The notes beneath the pieces are model-generated. The model ran no database searches, was not told where the DNA came from, and saw only the letters and a program-made list of their open reading frames with translations. The position numbers and the translations under genes were made by a program. From positions 62,001 to 126,000 of the forward strand of contig CAJQUW010010445.1 of assembly GCA_907163375.1 (NCBI GenBank): 64,000 bases of DNA, written 5' to 3'. Source of the DNA: Prostheceraeus crozeri. Taxonomy: Eukaryota > Platyhelminthes > Polycladida > Euryleptidae. Below are positions 35,401 through 43,450 of the stretch, in pieces. Numbering within the stretch: position 1 is the stretch's first letter; each line of letters begins with the position of its first letter.

Positions 35401-38400
35401 TCGTAAGGTACCTCGGGCAACTTTGGAACATATTCTTTGTTTGCAATCATATCATGACATTGAAGAAGAGCCTTCGTAAAAGGACGACGCAGTAAATTCA
35501 CAAGTTCTTCAGCTTCCGGTAAGAAATAGTAACAACGAAGGAGATCATATGCCTGTACATAAAAGAAGCAACTGCATAGACTGCATGCACAATATAGATT
35601 GAATAAGTTATGCTATATGTCATCATACAGCTAACAGATAGTGAAATTTTAACCATCTTTAGGCTCATGCAGCAGAGATGTAACATGACAGAGACCGGAC
35701 AGGACCGGATCTTACCGTCTGCTTATTCAAATGAGTTAATGACGCATTTATGTGTCTATGTAAGCAATAAGTATGACATTTCCTTAGATGAAATAGGCAC
35801 AATTAAGCCAATTTTTTAGGACTACATGTATGACTGCTGCCTAAGCACATGGATCACGTGACTGTCCGATTTGTGGGACACAATCTTAAAGGATGTTCAC
35901 AAAAGATGATACATATACTGTATGTTGAAGACTGTGTCAGCTGATCTAGCGGTTTGAAAGTAGGACTATTTATGAAATCCTCCATGAACCATCAGAAACA
36001 AATTATTTTTTGAGAGAAATATAGGTTTTGTAGCTCATGAAAATTCCGTCTTTGAAAATATGCTTCGAGGTTTTCCTGGGAGAGTTCATCAGACCAAGTT
36101 AGAAGACCATTTCGACCAAGAACAGTTATAACCAATTATACAAGTTTGTATGAAGACATACTCGTATGTTTTAGACATGCAGTAGGCTCATGCGCTTACA
36201 TCCATGACAAAAAATTTGAATGACATTCAAAATCAGTTGTTGCGTCAATGCGATTGTGTTCTTCACGTTTTGACTTTGTCACTGAACCACTTGTGGTGCA
36301 TACAGTTGGACCTCCACCGAATCCGACCGCGATACAAATGACATGCGATGTTGATTACATTTCAGGCACGATAGCAAGCATCAAACTCAGTTGGGTGTAA
36401 GTTTTCAATTTATCAACACTCAGAAATATATCAGTTTAACATCGCTTTACTTTCTGCCATTAGGATTCTGATTAATCAAATGCGAAGATTGCCTACGATC
36501 ATCTCATGTGCGATGTCACATGCATTCGCACTAGCCCGTTAATATAGCAACATGTAATATATGTGATGTACACTCAGAAAATCTCATTTCATCGGATGCC
36601 ATGACAGCTGTTAGATTCTTTAAACCTTTATGAGTCAATCTAAATTATCATGAGATAGCCTGCATGAAGCAAGCATATAGATAAAGTATGCTTGGTTGAT
36701 ACATTATCTGTACCATTCTTTATCATCAATATCATCATTTATGCATCTCACACTAAAAGCACGCGAACAAATCCATGTGCTGCTGTTTACGTAGTAGGCA
36801 TCTCTAACTGCACATCAAGTTACTTGTTCTGTGACATCACAATATAATTTACGAGATTACAAACACTATTTATGCATGCAGCATGTATAATTCCCCATTA
36901 GTCTTAACAGTGCGAAAATCGAAAATCGACTACGGCTCCGGTAAATGAGCTCGGTTCAGGAACAGACCATGTTCACTTATTGCATGCTTTGTTGATGGAA
37001 AAATTAATTGTCTAGTTTCTCTCCATAGACCTACATGAATACTGAATGGTTGCCTTATTTAAGAGAGGTTTGCAATGACAGCAGGGCTGCGGAAGCGATT
37101 GATTTTTATTCGCTTCCGCTTCCACTCAACCGCTTCCAATTATTGAAGACCGGATATGGGCTACACACACCCTATTTCGAGCCCCCTTTTCTTCATTTTC
37201 CACGTTTTTTACGAGTTATAGGTTCTGATGTTAACACTGCGCAGTCGCCACGAACTTTCTGTCGTAAACTCTAGCTGACTTGTATGTGTATTGACCTTTG
37301 GGAAATTGTGAAATAAAAACATCATATTTTCCCAACACGTGTGTAGTAAAAAAATATTGAACAACTAAGAGTGTGTTTGAGAATGCTAAAATGAAATTGC
37401 CTCAAGACACACCAATCCGCATTGTGTGAATTTATCATTGATAAGACGATACTGAGGTTTTCTGAGTTCTAATGCCAGTGTTCTGAGATAATACACCTTC
37501 GTTTTCATCATAATGAGAAAATTAGAAGTAACTACGCTTAGTAATACATGTTCCAATTTGTAATTAGGTGTAATAGGGTGAGCACTATTACTTAAATCAT
37601 ATCAACAAGATTTAAGATCAAAAGTCAGAAGTGCCTCGCCTCGTCCTGACACGCGAATTGCGTCAGTCATTAGTATCATGATACTTTCGGAAGCGGAAGC
37701 AATCGTCGGGCATTCGCTTCCGCTTCTGCACCCCTGAAGTACAGAAAAACTTCATACTCGACAGAAAATGAAAACACTTCACATGAAACGCCAACTCTCC
37801 TCAGAGAGCTCTTTCTAGTCACTTCATACATCATAGCACATTTCTTTAAGAGCGTTGTTTAATGTGGTATTTTCCAAAATGTTTCCACCATCGTAACAGA
37901 CATTGACCTACTTGGAGAAAAATAGGTCTAAAGCTTTGATCTTTAAAATGAATCGCAAAATTAACTTTGCATTGCACTGAAAACTAGTCTAAAAATACCT
38001 ACACTTTACATATCACAAAAGTCATGGGAATGTCGGAGATTTAGGTTCATAGATAATTGGCCTTTTGAATGCATGCTGCAAATTAAGGCCGTGAAGTCAG
38101 TCAATCATTAGCTGATTGTAGTTTGAAACTGTAAGGACTCGATGTCCTCTGACATTTTTGCTTTTTTGTGATGTCACTCCTGATGAAGATTGGTTGATAT
38201 ATGTCATCATATTGCCAATAGAAACCGATTAACATTAAATAATTCATTTTTTTGATTTTTACGTTTTTATATTGAATGCATGAACAATCTCATCTCTGAA
38301 GATTTCCAATAGCAGGTTTTCTCACTTAATGAAACGATAAACACTTACTCTATTCAATTATTAAAATATACTGCCGTATCAACACTGCGCGGTAATGATC

Positions 38401-41383
38401 GCAAGATACTTGAAATTAAACATAAATGACAACTACATTTATGTTACTTATCAGCATGCCTCACAAATGCTGATTGATATTGCTATGCAATGCATGCACA
38501 TATAAACTGGTTAATCTGATTAAAAGAACACCTTGGGATATTGTGAAGTCTTATGAAAAAACGCATCAACTTACTTCCGTAGCATCTTGAACTGCATCAA
38601 GCGAGACTGGCGTAGGAAGATGATTACTGGTCAATTTCGTCATTTTGTCATACACCTGCGCAAAATTAAAAATGAAATTTCGGAGGTACGAGTAAAAATA
38701 TCATTTAAAGGTAATCGGTGAAGACAATCAGAACACAATACTAATACATCTTTAGCTAGACAGGAGTGGCACTAGCTGAAGTTTGTGCTTTCGAAAACTA
38801 GTTACGTCGGCGGGTTCATAAAACAGATGACTGGCCACGCCCAACTTTCCATCATGCATGTATTCCGCACATATCATTGAAAAGTACTCATGCAATACAC
38901 CAACCCTAACATCGAGCAGAGCTACTTCTAAAAAAATAGTATCAAAATAAGAGACTGGTAATTCAAACGCTATAGAATACTGTTCTAAGAATAAAATGCC
39001 TGAAAATCTCACATCTTGATACTACGTTGGTCGTCATCCCCTCGTCAAGTAGTGAGTGCAGAATATTCAAGGATTAAAAGAAACAAGCCATTCAGCAGCC
39101 CATTCGGAGACCCTGTGAAAGTCTTCATTAATAAAGTCTAGCAAAAGCGGACGCGGCATGATCATCATTTTTAGTCGTTCATTGGAATATCTCGATTGAT
39201 CTCTTCTATTTTCTGCATTGTCCACTTCTGCTAACTCAAAAAATGTCTGATAATGGAGAATTTTACGATAGAATGCTAATATTTACTAGTTCACAATTTT
39301 TACATTTATTTGCCTAAGTCGTATAAAAGCAGGTAGCTGATTTTGATTTTAGCGTATGCCTCAGAGCTCATGCAATAGATTATAGAAAAATGGTAGCTCC
39401 ATTACAATGATAATGGAAGGAAAGAAGCGATGAATTTTCAACTTTCAATGATAAATTTGAATCACACCCATGAGGATCGCTTCGGTAAGATATAAGTTAT
39501 AACAAATTATTACATGGAACAGTCACTTAAAAATTATGTCACAATAATTTGAAAAGGGTAGACTTTTCTTATCATGTCGCTTATCATGCTTAACATCATT
39601 TTCATTCATAACAGCACCATAATTGAATCAACTTTAATGACTATCCAAATATCAAAGCTGAATGTGCCCAAATAATATAACTACAAGCTCACAACTCGAA
39701 AATTAGCCCTGCAAATAGATTATGACTGCACGCTATTCGACCTATTTCTTGTCATTCTGAAACTGATACGGCCGTTAAATGCACAACATGCGTATAATAT
39801 GTACTTATAATACGCGTCAATGCAAGATCGCCGCAAGAATGAGAATATTCGACTTGCCATGGATCTGACATCGATTCGATGTGCACTGCAGCAAAACCGC
39901 TTACGATGATATGGGTACGTGATGAGGAAAGATCGACAAGAAATTGTCAGAAGTGTGATGAAGCAAAGTGTGAATGGTGTAAGTAAGAGAGGATGACCGA
40001 AGCAGACCATATGGTCGGAAGTGGTGAAGGAAGACCCAAAAGCTGCAGAGCTCCAACCTCAAGACGCCGCCAATCGATATCTGTAGCGAGCTGTTCCCCG
40101 AAAAATAGGAAAACCATCCAACCCTACGAGCCGGGACAGACAGACGTTAAATGGATAGTGAGTGACTTAAAATATGATACACAAAAGATGTTATGAGAGA
40201 GAGGAGCCGTAAATTTTGAAGACTTTATTTCGCAAACATTTTTCATCGGCGTCGATGGCCACCATCATCAGTGCATAGAGACAAAAGACAATAAAGGGTC
40301 AATTTTTATACACATTTATAATCACTGGAAGATCAATGTAGTAGGAGTGATTTGGTGTTGCTGTTCAGTAGTTGATTCTTGTTGGTGAAAGATTTGATGT
40401 AGGTCTACAGCAATTCAGCAAGTTTCGTATATCATTATTTTGAAATTTTCTTTCTTCGGTACGTGTTCAAGCATTGAAATCTGGGATGGTGGTCTCCCTT
40501 TTAGGTGTTCGTTGATTCGTTTGTGTAAATGCTGACGAGCCTCCCCGAAGTAGCTTTTGCTTCATTTCCAGACGAGGGAAGAGCATCCGTCAAAAGGAAT
40601 TTCACCTTAATTTTTTTATAAAGTTTTGATTTTACAGGGTGGTGATGGCAACTTGACTTTGGATTCTATTTCGCTCAAAGTATTACCGATGAAGGGTAAT
40701 TTCCAGTATAAATCTACTTTTCATTGTCTTCATTTTCATTTTTTTCTTTATGAAAAAGAAAGATGAAATTCCTTTAGACGAATACTCTTCCCTCGTCTAC
40801 AAGCATATTTGTGAGCTGTGCAGCAAAAGCTACTTCAGGGAAACTCCAACGAACACCTAAAAGGCAGACCATCTTCCGAGATTTCAATGCACGAACACGT
40901 TCCAAAGAAAGAAAATTTCAAAATAATGATATACGAAACTTGCTGAATTGCTGTAGGCCTACATCAAATCTTTCACCAACAAGAATCAACTACTGAACGA
41001 CAACATCCTATCACTCCTACTACATTGATCTTCCAGTGATTATAAATTTGTATAAAAATTGACCCTTTATTGTCTTTTGTCTCTATGCACTGATGATGGT
41101 GGCCATCGACTCCTATGAAAAATGTTTGCGAATAAATTCTGTTCATAAAAATCTTTACAACATGAAATCTAAAAAAGTCATGAAAGCAAGGACAATTTCC
41201 GGCAAAAAACTATCTGTACTTATCAATGAATGCATTAGTATTTTTTGATGTCCTGACTTAAAAATTTACCTGAAATATCGTTTCCGTTTGCTTGGAGGTC
41301 AGGTAATTCTTCAAGAAGTTGTCTACATTGTCTGACTTCTGTTCTAGTTCGGTTAGAATGTCTTCAAGAAGAGAGGAGCCCAT
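11230..41383 (-). CDS. MPP7: p55-type MAGUK scaffold (MPP3/MPP7-like), 12 coding exons
   Basis: Exons, 5' to 3': 41383-41270, 38655-38575, 35552-35258, 32923-32838, 31573-31302, 19860-19814, 19749-19657, 15277-15197, 12477-12384, 12325-12214, 11881-11711, 11430-11230. All junctions are AG/GT and all phases match, giving 1647 nt and 548 residues, close to the ~575-585 of vertebrate MPP7/MPP3. Domains: L27 repeats (~5-105), PDZ (~122-207, PLGA carboxylate loop at 135-138), SH3 (~219-283, WW at 260-261), guanylate-kinase-like (~310-548, ending ETEPHWVPRSWL). p55 MAGUKs are membrane-associated scaffolds that link Crumbs/DLG/LIN7 polarity complexes to junctions. 'YIKPPSIDVLRETRK' and the tail favour MPP3/MPP7 over MPP1, MPP2 or MPP5, but paralogue choice is by eye. 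The ATG directly follows a splice acceptor, so a 5' exon lies further right. Oddities: a Walker A-like GARRVGKS at 330-337 and a short HOOK linker. Confidence 0.85.
11711..11881 (-). CDS. MPP7: MAGUK coding exon 11 (GK)
   Basis: 171 nt, residues 426-482, phase 0 at both ends. Encodes VKPYIVYIKPPSIDVLRETR, the strongest MPP3/MPP7-type signature in the gene, followed by an acidic Ser-rich loop. CAG acceptor at 11882-11884, GTAAGT donor. Confidence 0.9.
12214..12325 (-). CDS. MPP7: MAGUK coding exon 10 (GK)
   Basis: 112 nt, residues 388-425. Encodes ALLEVMQAGRVAVFTAKFE, corresponding to the 'vmakgKvclLDv' strand. The GMP-binding 'EYGEY..NYYGTS' segment of relatives is replaced by IIDGHKVSESERTG. 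Separated from exon 9 by a 58-bp intron. Confidence 0.85.
12384..12477 (-). CDS. MPP7: MAGUK coding exon 9 (GK)
   Basis: 94 nt, residues 357-388. Encodes TTREPRSEEQHGRDYLFVTQ, matching the TTR.pR..E.dG.dY.F block of guanylate-kinase domains. CAG acceptor at 12478-12480, GTGAGA donor. Confidence 0.88.
13025..13135 (+). repeat. Possible tRNA-derived SINE head
   Basis: The sequence contains TGGCTCAGTG (A-box-like, 13038 on) and about 30 bases later GGGCTCGACAC (B-box-like), then a pattern typical of tRNA-related SINE bodies. Intactness as a tRNA fails: arms do not pair cleanly and the A-B spacing is short. It could be chance similarity. Confidence 0.3.
14052..14762. mobile_element. Non-autonomous hAT-type MITE, 711 bp
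   Basis: Perfect 8-bp direct repeats TGTAGTGC flank the element (14044-14051 and 14763-14770). Its ends are AGGCCTCCCAC on the left and GTGGGAGGCCCA on the right, an 11-12 bp inverted repeat with one mismatch. The motif TTTCAGGAC recurs near both ends (about 14079, then 14700-14750), like subterminal transposase-binding repeats. It has no transposase frame. The 8-bp duplication points to hAT (or another 8-bp-duplicating superfamily). Confidence 0.75.
15197..15277 (-). CDS. MPP7: MAGUK coding exon 8 (GK P-loop region)
   Basis: 81 nt, residues 330-357. Encodes GARRVGKSELKRRLI and EPEHFKEPIR, the nucleotide-loop and first helix of the guanylate-kinase fold. Found from the required phase and the ELKRRL helix typical of MPP3/MPP7. 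Acceptor CAG at 15278-15280; donor GTGAGT from 15196. Confidence 0.82.
16254..16359. repeat. Near-perfect 106-bp palindrome (hairpin)
   Basis: Arms starting ATTGTGTGAAAAAAACAATC and ending in its complement fold on each other for about 50 bases. The only flaw I see is a 4-nt extra (GTTT) in the left arm around 16282. The centre is an A/T run. Arms this alike mean a recent event: foldback insertion, a small palindromic MITE, or an assembly artefact. No target duplication is obvious. Confidence 0.8.
16391..16633 (-). pseudogene. Non-LTR retrotransposon endonuclease fragment
   Basis: The minus-strand frame contains MIGDFNCRTGDE, the GDFN.RTG block of the APE-like endonuclease of non-LTR retrotransposons. 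The frame is interrupted in its middle by a small hairpin (16477-16533) whose arms repeat the adjoining coding sequence (CAAGGCAGTTAACTATAA and its complement). Only about 80 residues remain, so this is a relic. Confidence 0.5.
16477..16533. repeat. 57-bp inverted repeat inside endonuclease relic
   Basis: CAAGGCAGTTAACTATAA (16477-16494) is repeated in inverted orientation at 16516-16533 with an AT-rich loop between. It appears to be a local inverted duplication of coding-derived sequence rather than a known element. Confidence 0.8.
18302..18445 (+). repeat. G-rich imperfect tandem duplication
   Basis: Two copies of a roughly 70-75 bp unit: GGGAAGCGC[CA]TGT, then TTGTGTGGGTCCTGGGG, then GAGAATG[AG]GATGGGGTGG. 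The plus strand has closely spaced G3-G4 runs (GGGGTGGGGTGGG near 18363), compatible with a G-quadruplex. It sits in a MAGUK intron, so the C-rich strand is the transcribed RNA sense. Confidence 0.75.
18640..19190 (+). pseudogene. 5'-truncated non-LTR retrotransposon 3' end
   Basis: The plus-strand frame 18666-18935 and its continuation in a second frame resemble the C-terminal tail of CR1/jockey-like polymerases: a degenerate 'YGS.VW.L...LS' region, then KTSNYEHHVHNQ, then a shifted frame with a basic tail. The similarity ends near a T/A-rich simple repeat (TTATTATTGTTATTAT at 19163-19181), as expected for the 3' tail of such elements. Assignment is moderate because the RT core is missing. 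Confidence 0.4.
19657..19749 (-). CDS. MPP7: MAGUK coding exon 7 (linker and GK strand 1)
   Basis: 93 nt, residues 299-330. Encodes CNVLTYDFVLKF and the first beta-strand RPIVIVG of the guanylate-kinase domain; the last Gly codon is split with exon 8. Acceptor CAG at 19750-19752, donor GTGAGT. Confidence 0.85.
19814..19860 (-). CDS. MPP7: MAGUK coding exon 6 (HOOK linker)
   Basis: 47 nt, about 16 residues (KEQLRLQSSHNQKTK). Its phase matches exon 5 across an 11.4-kb intron and exon 7 across a 64-bp intron. It encodes the start of the linker after SH3. The long basic band-4.1-binding HOOK of relatives is largely missing. Confidence 0.75.
21130..21830 (-). pseudogene. Non-LTR retrotransposon RT fragment (minus)
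   Basis: Minus frame 21811-21551 contains LPLEVLCADDLALIASSASE, the catalytic [FY]ADD block of a non-LTR reverse transcriptase (C-A-D-D here), then GLEINVLKI. Lower coordinates, in shifted frames, show a cysteine-rich zinc-knuckle-like patch and an NGRPKKTWKDTV motif (about 21260-21240) typical of the C-terminus of this class. Multiple frameshifts make it non-functional. Confidence 0.6.
22196..23250 (+). pseudogene. Non-LTR retrotransposon RT fragment (plus)
   Basis: Plus frame 22196-22432 contains LPYELLYADDLLLMAAAESE with the catalytic YADD, then GLKMNTGKTKVLVSG. Frame 22672-22920 continues with VEMRMLWWICGVRLSDRK and LRWFG, the C-terminal 'wmCGV...D...RLRWFGHV' region. Beyond a TGA, KRGVGRQRKTWK (about 22955-22990) matches the GRGRP.KTW motif. 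Stops and shifts mark it as dead. It lies head-to-head with the related minus-strand fragment at 21.13-21.83 kb. Confidence 0.65.
23996..25733 (+). mobile_element. Tc1/mariner-type transposon, apparently complete
   Basis: Flanked by TA on both sides (23994-23995 and 25734-25735), the usual target duplication. Terminal inverted repeats begin CGTGGTGTGATCCAAAATGT and extend about 140 bp, to near 24137 on the left and 25592 on the right. I see only a few differences between them. A single intron-less open frame of 351 codons lies between. Both the ends and the frame are undamaged, so this is among the youngest elements in the window. Confidence 0.9.
24381..25436 (+). CDS. Mariner-family transposase (DD34D)
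   Basis: 351 residues, full length for mariner transposase. The N-terminal half carries helix-turn-helix DNA-binding regions (EYRSVIRYLLIRGFANGDIL and ITIRELSRELRISYHSCHDI). The catalytic core shows ILTEDET with the first Asp, HDNAPIHTS with the second, and SPDLAPSDFYLF with the third. Exactly 34 residues separate the second and third Asp, the mariner spacing. A transposase of this kind excises its element and reinserts at TA. It may start at the first or second Met of MMDV. No frameshift or stop is present. Some relatives have WxDET rather than TEDET, so activity is likely but not certain. It lies antisense in the MAGUK intron. Confidence 0.93.
   Translation: MMDVTSVSSVEYRSVIRYLLIRGFANGDILKELSLAYGSKAPSRTTAYFWISEFKRGRQSVEQDFSTVGRPQEIPEEKSSQCDEVITAHRRITIRELSRELRISYHSCHDIIERLGYRKLASRFVPKFLSPEMKENRLLAAQSNLDLLEMHGDQFLNCILTEDETPLSLYLPQSKRESAEWRKSGESAPLKMRSGTSHRRSLMLTVFWNASGIQLVDFADKGVRINSEYYSNLLSEARKKIRKPRNIPLYLLHDNAPIHTSQETTNALTRNGFQLLSHPPYSPDLAPSDFYLFRFLKKHLRGHHFESPVELRDAVTEFFDSLTPEFFHKAFCELRLRWQKVTNANGSYIEK
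27120..27400 (-). pseudogene. Unidentified decayed coding sequence
   Basis: The minus strand gives a protein-like stretch across 27345-27135: HETFPAIRRKWLNADTMRRY, then, after a TGA, WPPLPEQEIERLGFEISNPD. Composition and continuity look coding, but there is a stop and no methionine context. A further minus-strand frame upstream (CHTAERCASVWLRNKMYRLE, near 27500-27440) may belong to it. I do not recognise the family; a degraded transposon or gene fragment is likely. Confidence 0.3.
28092..29439. mobile_element. TA-flanked element with GGGGAAA ends, 1.35 kb
   Basis: The left end GGGGAAAGTGAGG and the reverse complement of the right end GGGGAAATTGAGA form a 13-bp inverted repeat with two mismatches, each next to TA (28090-28091; 29440-29441). 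Internal sequences GTATGGGCCA, CCCATACCACCCCC and GGCCCATACTTCCCC form further imperfect inverted copies of GTATGGGcc. No transposase frame is present. TA duplication suggests a Tc1/mariner/pogo-type mobiliser; this is inference. Confidence 0.45.
31302..31573 (-). CDS. MPP7: MAGUK coding exon 5 (PDZ end and SH3)
   Basis: 272 nt, residues 193-282 plus two bases. Encodes the last PDZ strand (GEVRLKL) and a complete SH3-like domain: VRALFSYNPS, IPCREAGLSF, DPHWWQA, AGLIPSRLLQEK. The IPC.EAGL.F signature is diagnostic for p55 MAGUKs. Donor GTGAGT at 31301-31296. Confidence 0.92.
31574..32837 (-). other. MAGUK intron 4
   Basis: 1.26-kb intron between the PDZ-ending exons. A short plus-strand frame at 32085-32273 has no recognisable content. 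Nothing else is seen. Confidence 0.7.
32838..32923 (-). CDS. MPP7: MAGUK coding exon 4 (PDZ second half)
   Basis: 86 nt, residues 164-192. Encodes SVGDEIQEIND, the conserved PDZ helix/strand region after GGAADR, and runs to DPMDVINLL. Flanked by CAG acceptor (32924-32926) and GTAAGC donor. Too short to stand out as an open frame; found by phase and homology to its neighbours. Confidence 0.85.
32924..35257 (-). other. MAGUK intron 3
   Basis: 2.3-kb AT-rich intron. The only feature is a run of 13 G on the plus strand at 33187-33199 (C-run in the transcript). No element ends or coding motifs were recognised. Confidence 0.65.
35258..35552 (-). CDS. MPP7: MAGUK coding exon 3 (second L27, PDZ first half)
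   Basis: 295 nt, residues 66-163 plus one base. Contains the second L27 (AYDLLRCYYF... LLQCHDMIA), an acidic linker, and PDZ strands A-D with the EPLGATI carboxylate-binding loop and the family-typical ARIMHGGAADR stretch. Acceptor CAG at 35553-35555; donor GTAAGT from 35257. Confidence 0.9.
35553..38574 (-). other. MAGUK intron 2
   Basis: 3.0-kb intron carrying one hAT-type MITE (37082-37736). Outside it, 35.6-37.0 kb and 37.75-38.57 kb show no coding or repeat signal that I can support. Confidence 0.65.
37082..37736. mobile_element. hAT-type MITE with GCGGAAGC ends, 655 bp
   Basis: The left end CAGGGCTGCGGAAGCG and the reverse complement of the right end CAGGGGTGCAGAAGCGGAAG share the CAGGG[CG]TGC start classic for hAT elements. 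The flanking 8-mers AATGACAG (37074-37081) and AAGTACAG (37737-37744) agree at 6 of 8 positions, consistent with an aged 8-bp target duplication. Internal GCTTCCGCTTCC repeats occur in both orientations near both ends. No transposase is present, so it would depend on another hAT. Confidence 0.7.
38575..38655 (-). CDS. MPP7: MAGUK coding exon 2 (L27)
   Basis: 81 nt, residues 39-65, beginning VYDKMTKLTSN. Flanked by a CAG acceptor (38656-38658) and a GTAAGT donor (38574-38569). Phase 0 at both ends. It continues the first L27 helix bundle used for MAGUK heterodimerisation. Confidence 0.8.
39780..40195 (+). pseudogene. Non-LTR retrotransposon polymerase C-terminal fragment
   Basis: A plus-strand reading from about 39910 gives YGYVMRKDRQEIVRSVM, then RG, a TGA, PKQTIWSEVVKEDPKAAEL and PQDAANRYL, interrupted by a second stop. 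This is the 'RWYGHVlRkd...rgRPkkrW.dvv..D' C-terminal region of endonuclease/RT non-LTR elements. The remaining RT is absent. Confidence 0.55.
40210..41160. mobile_element. Two Penelope-like 3' ends in head-to-head inversion
   Basis: The outer 140 bases at each side (40216-40352 and about 41015-41155) are inverted copies, each containing CTCTATGCACTGATGATGG and then TTTGCGAATAAA (plus-strand copy at 41081-41136). Further inward, both arms encode degraded pieces of one protein: INEHLKGRP, then a FKI/MIYET region, seen on the plus strand at about 40845-40950 and on the minus strand at about 40560-40420. The NEHLKGRPPS-type stretch is the part of the GIY-YIG nuclease domain at the C-terminus of Penelope-like elements. 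The outer ends resemble the 3' termini of such elements. Each half is 5'-truncated and non-functional. Confidence 0.6.
41270..41383 (-). CDS. MPP7: MAGUK coding exon 1 (L27 start)
   Basis: Encodes residues 1-38, beginning MGSSLLEDILTELEQ. The ATG is preceded directly by a pyrimidine-rich tract ending in TAG, a splice acceptor, so an upstream 5' UTR (or short coding) exon is implied at higher coordinates. The donor GTAAAT follows at 41269. Ends in phase 0. Confidence 0.75.
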
Positions 41384-42970
41384 CTATAAAAAGAAATAAA
41401 TTCAATGCTGAGCTTTTTGGGAACAGACTGCAAAATTGCAAAATGTGAAGATCCCGGAGAAGGAAAAATACAAAGTTGAACAGATCTCACATGAATATTT
41501 CCAGAATGAAAATGTTTACTAAAAGTCGAAGATGTGGAAAATAAATTTGCTTAAATTTTAATAAGATTCAAACCGTCAATACGAGTAATATGCACAAACC
41601 TAATGGTCAAACATAAAAATCCAAAGACAAAAATACACTAATTCAAACAATTTATGCCACACTACTAGGCTACCAGGATATTCATGTAACTGAAAAAAAC
41701 TCGACCTTTAACACGCATCACATGACGGGACCAGACGGGTCAATAAGTTAATTGTAACCGAATAAGCGATTAGCAAGGCGACAAACCTGAGGAGGCATAG
41801 CCAAGAGAAAAATAAATTACAAACTAAATGTAGGCCTGCCTCAAACGCAGAACAACAGCAGGTCAGTCATACATTTGGATGTAAGACATCCAAACCTGTA
41901 GACGAGAAACCTACTCATACAAAAACATTTAATGCTTGACTTTATAGATGATATTTCATTTACTCAAGTTCGAACTGGATCTAACTTGTGGCATTTCTAT
42001 GCGAAATTATTGAATTGAGATCATTTTGAGACAGAAATCATTTTGAGAAAAAGTCATAATCATTGAAAAAAATTTTTAATATCTTATCAAATGTCGAGCC
42101 AAGGCATATTTTCACAATTGAAATATAGGTTGATTTATTCAAAATTGGTCAAACAAGATAGCATATCGCAAATGGTTATCGCGAATATGGTTATTGGGAT
42201 GTTAAGTCTTTCAGTCCTATGTTTCAACACCATTTAAAGAACAAGGAAGCTTTTGTTGGGAATCTGTAGAAGCTACTATTTATACGTTCAGCATTGATAT
42301 TGTTGATCGGAAGGCATACCACCAATCCAATTTTACAGCATATTTAAATTGAATCTCCACGTAAAAATGTTGCTATTCTAAATGATGCGCTTGCATCTTG
42401 ATGCTTGTTCGTCACTGCACATGATAAAAATGGAATTCATTCATCAGTGCGTCTAAAATCTGACGCTTGCTTCCACGCTTCCATCCAGCTATCATGTTTT
42501 TGTCCTCATGCACAAATCACCAATGACGTCAACACGCATTTTCATTCAGCTCTAGCGACTTTACGAAACAATTTTCACCGCCGAGAGTCACGTCGAATGA
42601 CTTCTCTTCCAACGTACATGCGATTGAGGTCGCATTAAAAATCAACCGGAGTGCACCTTCAAGCGGTTAACTGCACACAAACAAGCATTTATTGCATTAA
42701 CGCTAGAGATTGAGCTTAGAAGAATGCTAGTATTATCACATCACTGGATGTCAATTTTATCGAAATTGGCCCGCTCGTTCAATGACTGATTTCAAATTCT
42801 GCATTCCAATACACAACATTTGATGAGTCACCATTTTTTGAACAGAATTTTCACCCCTAGCACAGCTATGAGCCATGATCAAAGTTAGGGATTAGGCCTA
42901 GTCAATGAAAAAGAAATAAATTGTAGTAATATTATAAATAAATGAAAGCGACAAAGGATCTTCTATCTGA
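41384..42970. other. Upstream (5') side of the MAGUK gene
   Basis: The minus-strand transcript must have an untranslated or short coding exon beyond 41.4 kb, because the ATG exon begins at an acceptor. I cannot place that exon or a promoter. The stretch is AT-rich, with no recognised element; plus-strand frame 42405-42638 (77 codons) has no motif. Confidence 0.4.
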
Positions 42971-43450
42971 CTAAGCTGTCCCCATCAGAAACCTGTTCGC
43001 ATGCCTCTTGAAAGTATTAAAAGATTGTATTGGTCTCACAGAACAAGGAGGAGCTCTCCTTGTTCTGTAATTGGTCTGGGGGAGCTGATTCCAAAGCTGT
43101 GCCGTGCGAACAAAAAAGCGTTTCGAGGGACTCACAGTACGTGCGCGTTCCAAGCTCACATGATAGCATGTAATTGCATAAGCTCTGCGTGTGCTTCTAG
43201 AGAGGATCTTAGGTTTGGGTACGCACTCATTTACTGGAGAGCTGCTTATACCGAAATAGCATCTGTAGAAGAGACTGAGTGAAGCAACATCCCGTCTGAC
43301 GGAGAGCGGCTGGAACTTGATAGCAAGTTTTTCAGTCATGAGATTCTTGACACGCTTCTCAGCCCGATCAAGGCGGTTAAGGTGTTTTTGTGGGGCGCCA
43401 TTTTTAATATGTTCTTCGCTTGAGCCTGGGACTGGAAATTCATATCTCAT
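42971..43450 (-). pseudogene. 5'-truncated non-LTR retrotransposon tail (jockey-like)
   Basis: An open 159-residue frame with LNRLDRAEKRVKNLM, LQPLSVRRDVASLSLFYRCY-like blocks (FQPLSVRR, VASLSLFYRCYFG), a serine/proline/arginine-rich segment, then FFVRTAQLWNQLP and FKRHANRFL. This order is the C-terminal region after the RT of jockey/CR1-like elements. Upstream (above 43.45 kb) coding continuity is lost, so the insertion was 5'-truncated, as usual for these elements. The surviving frame is still uninterrupted, so it is moderately young. Confidence 0.75.

Larger units (their letters stand above)
38656..41269 (-). other. MAGUK intron 1
   Basis: 2.6-kb intron holding a non-LTR C-terminal fragment (39780-40195) and a head-to-head Penelope-type inverted pair (40210-41160). 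The stretch 38.66-39.78 kb shows nothing recognisable. Confidence 0.65.
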
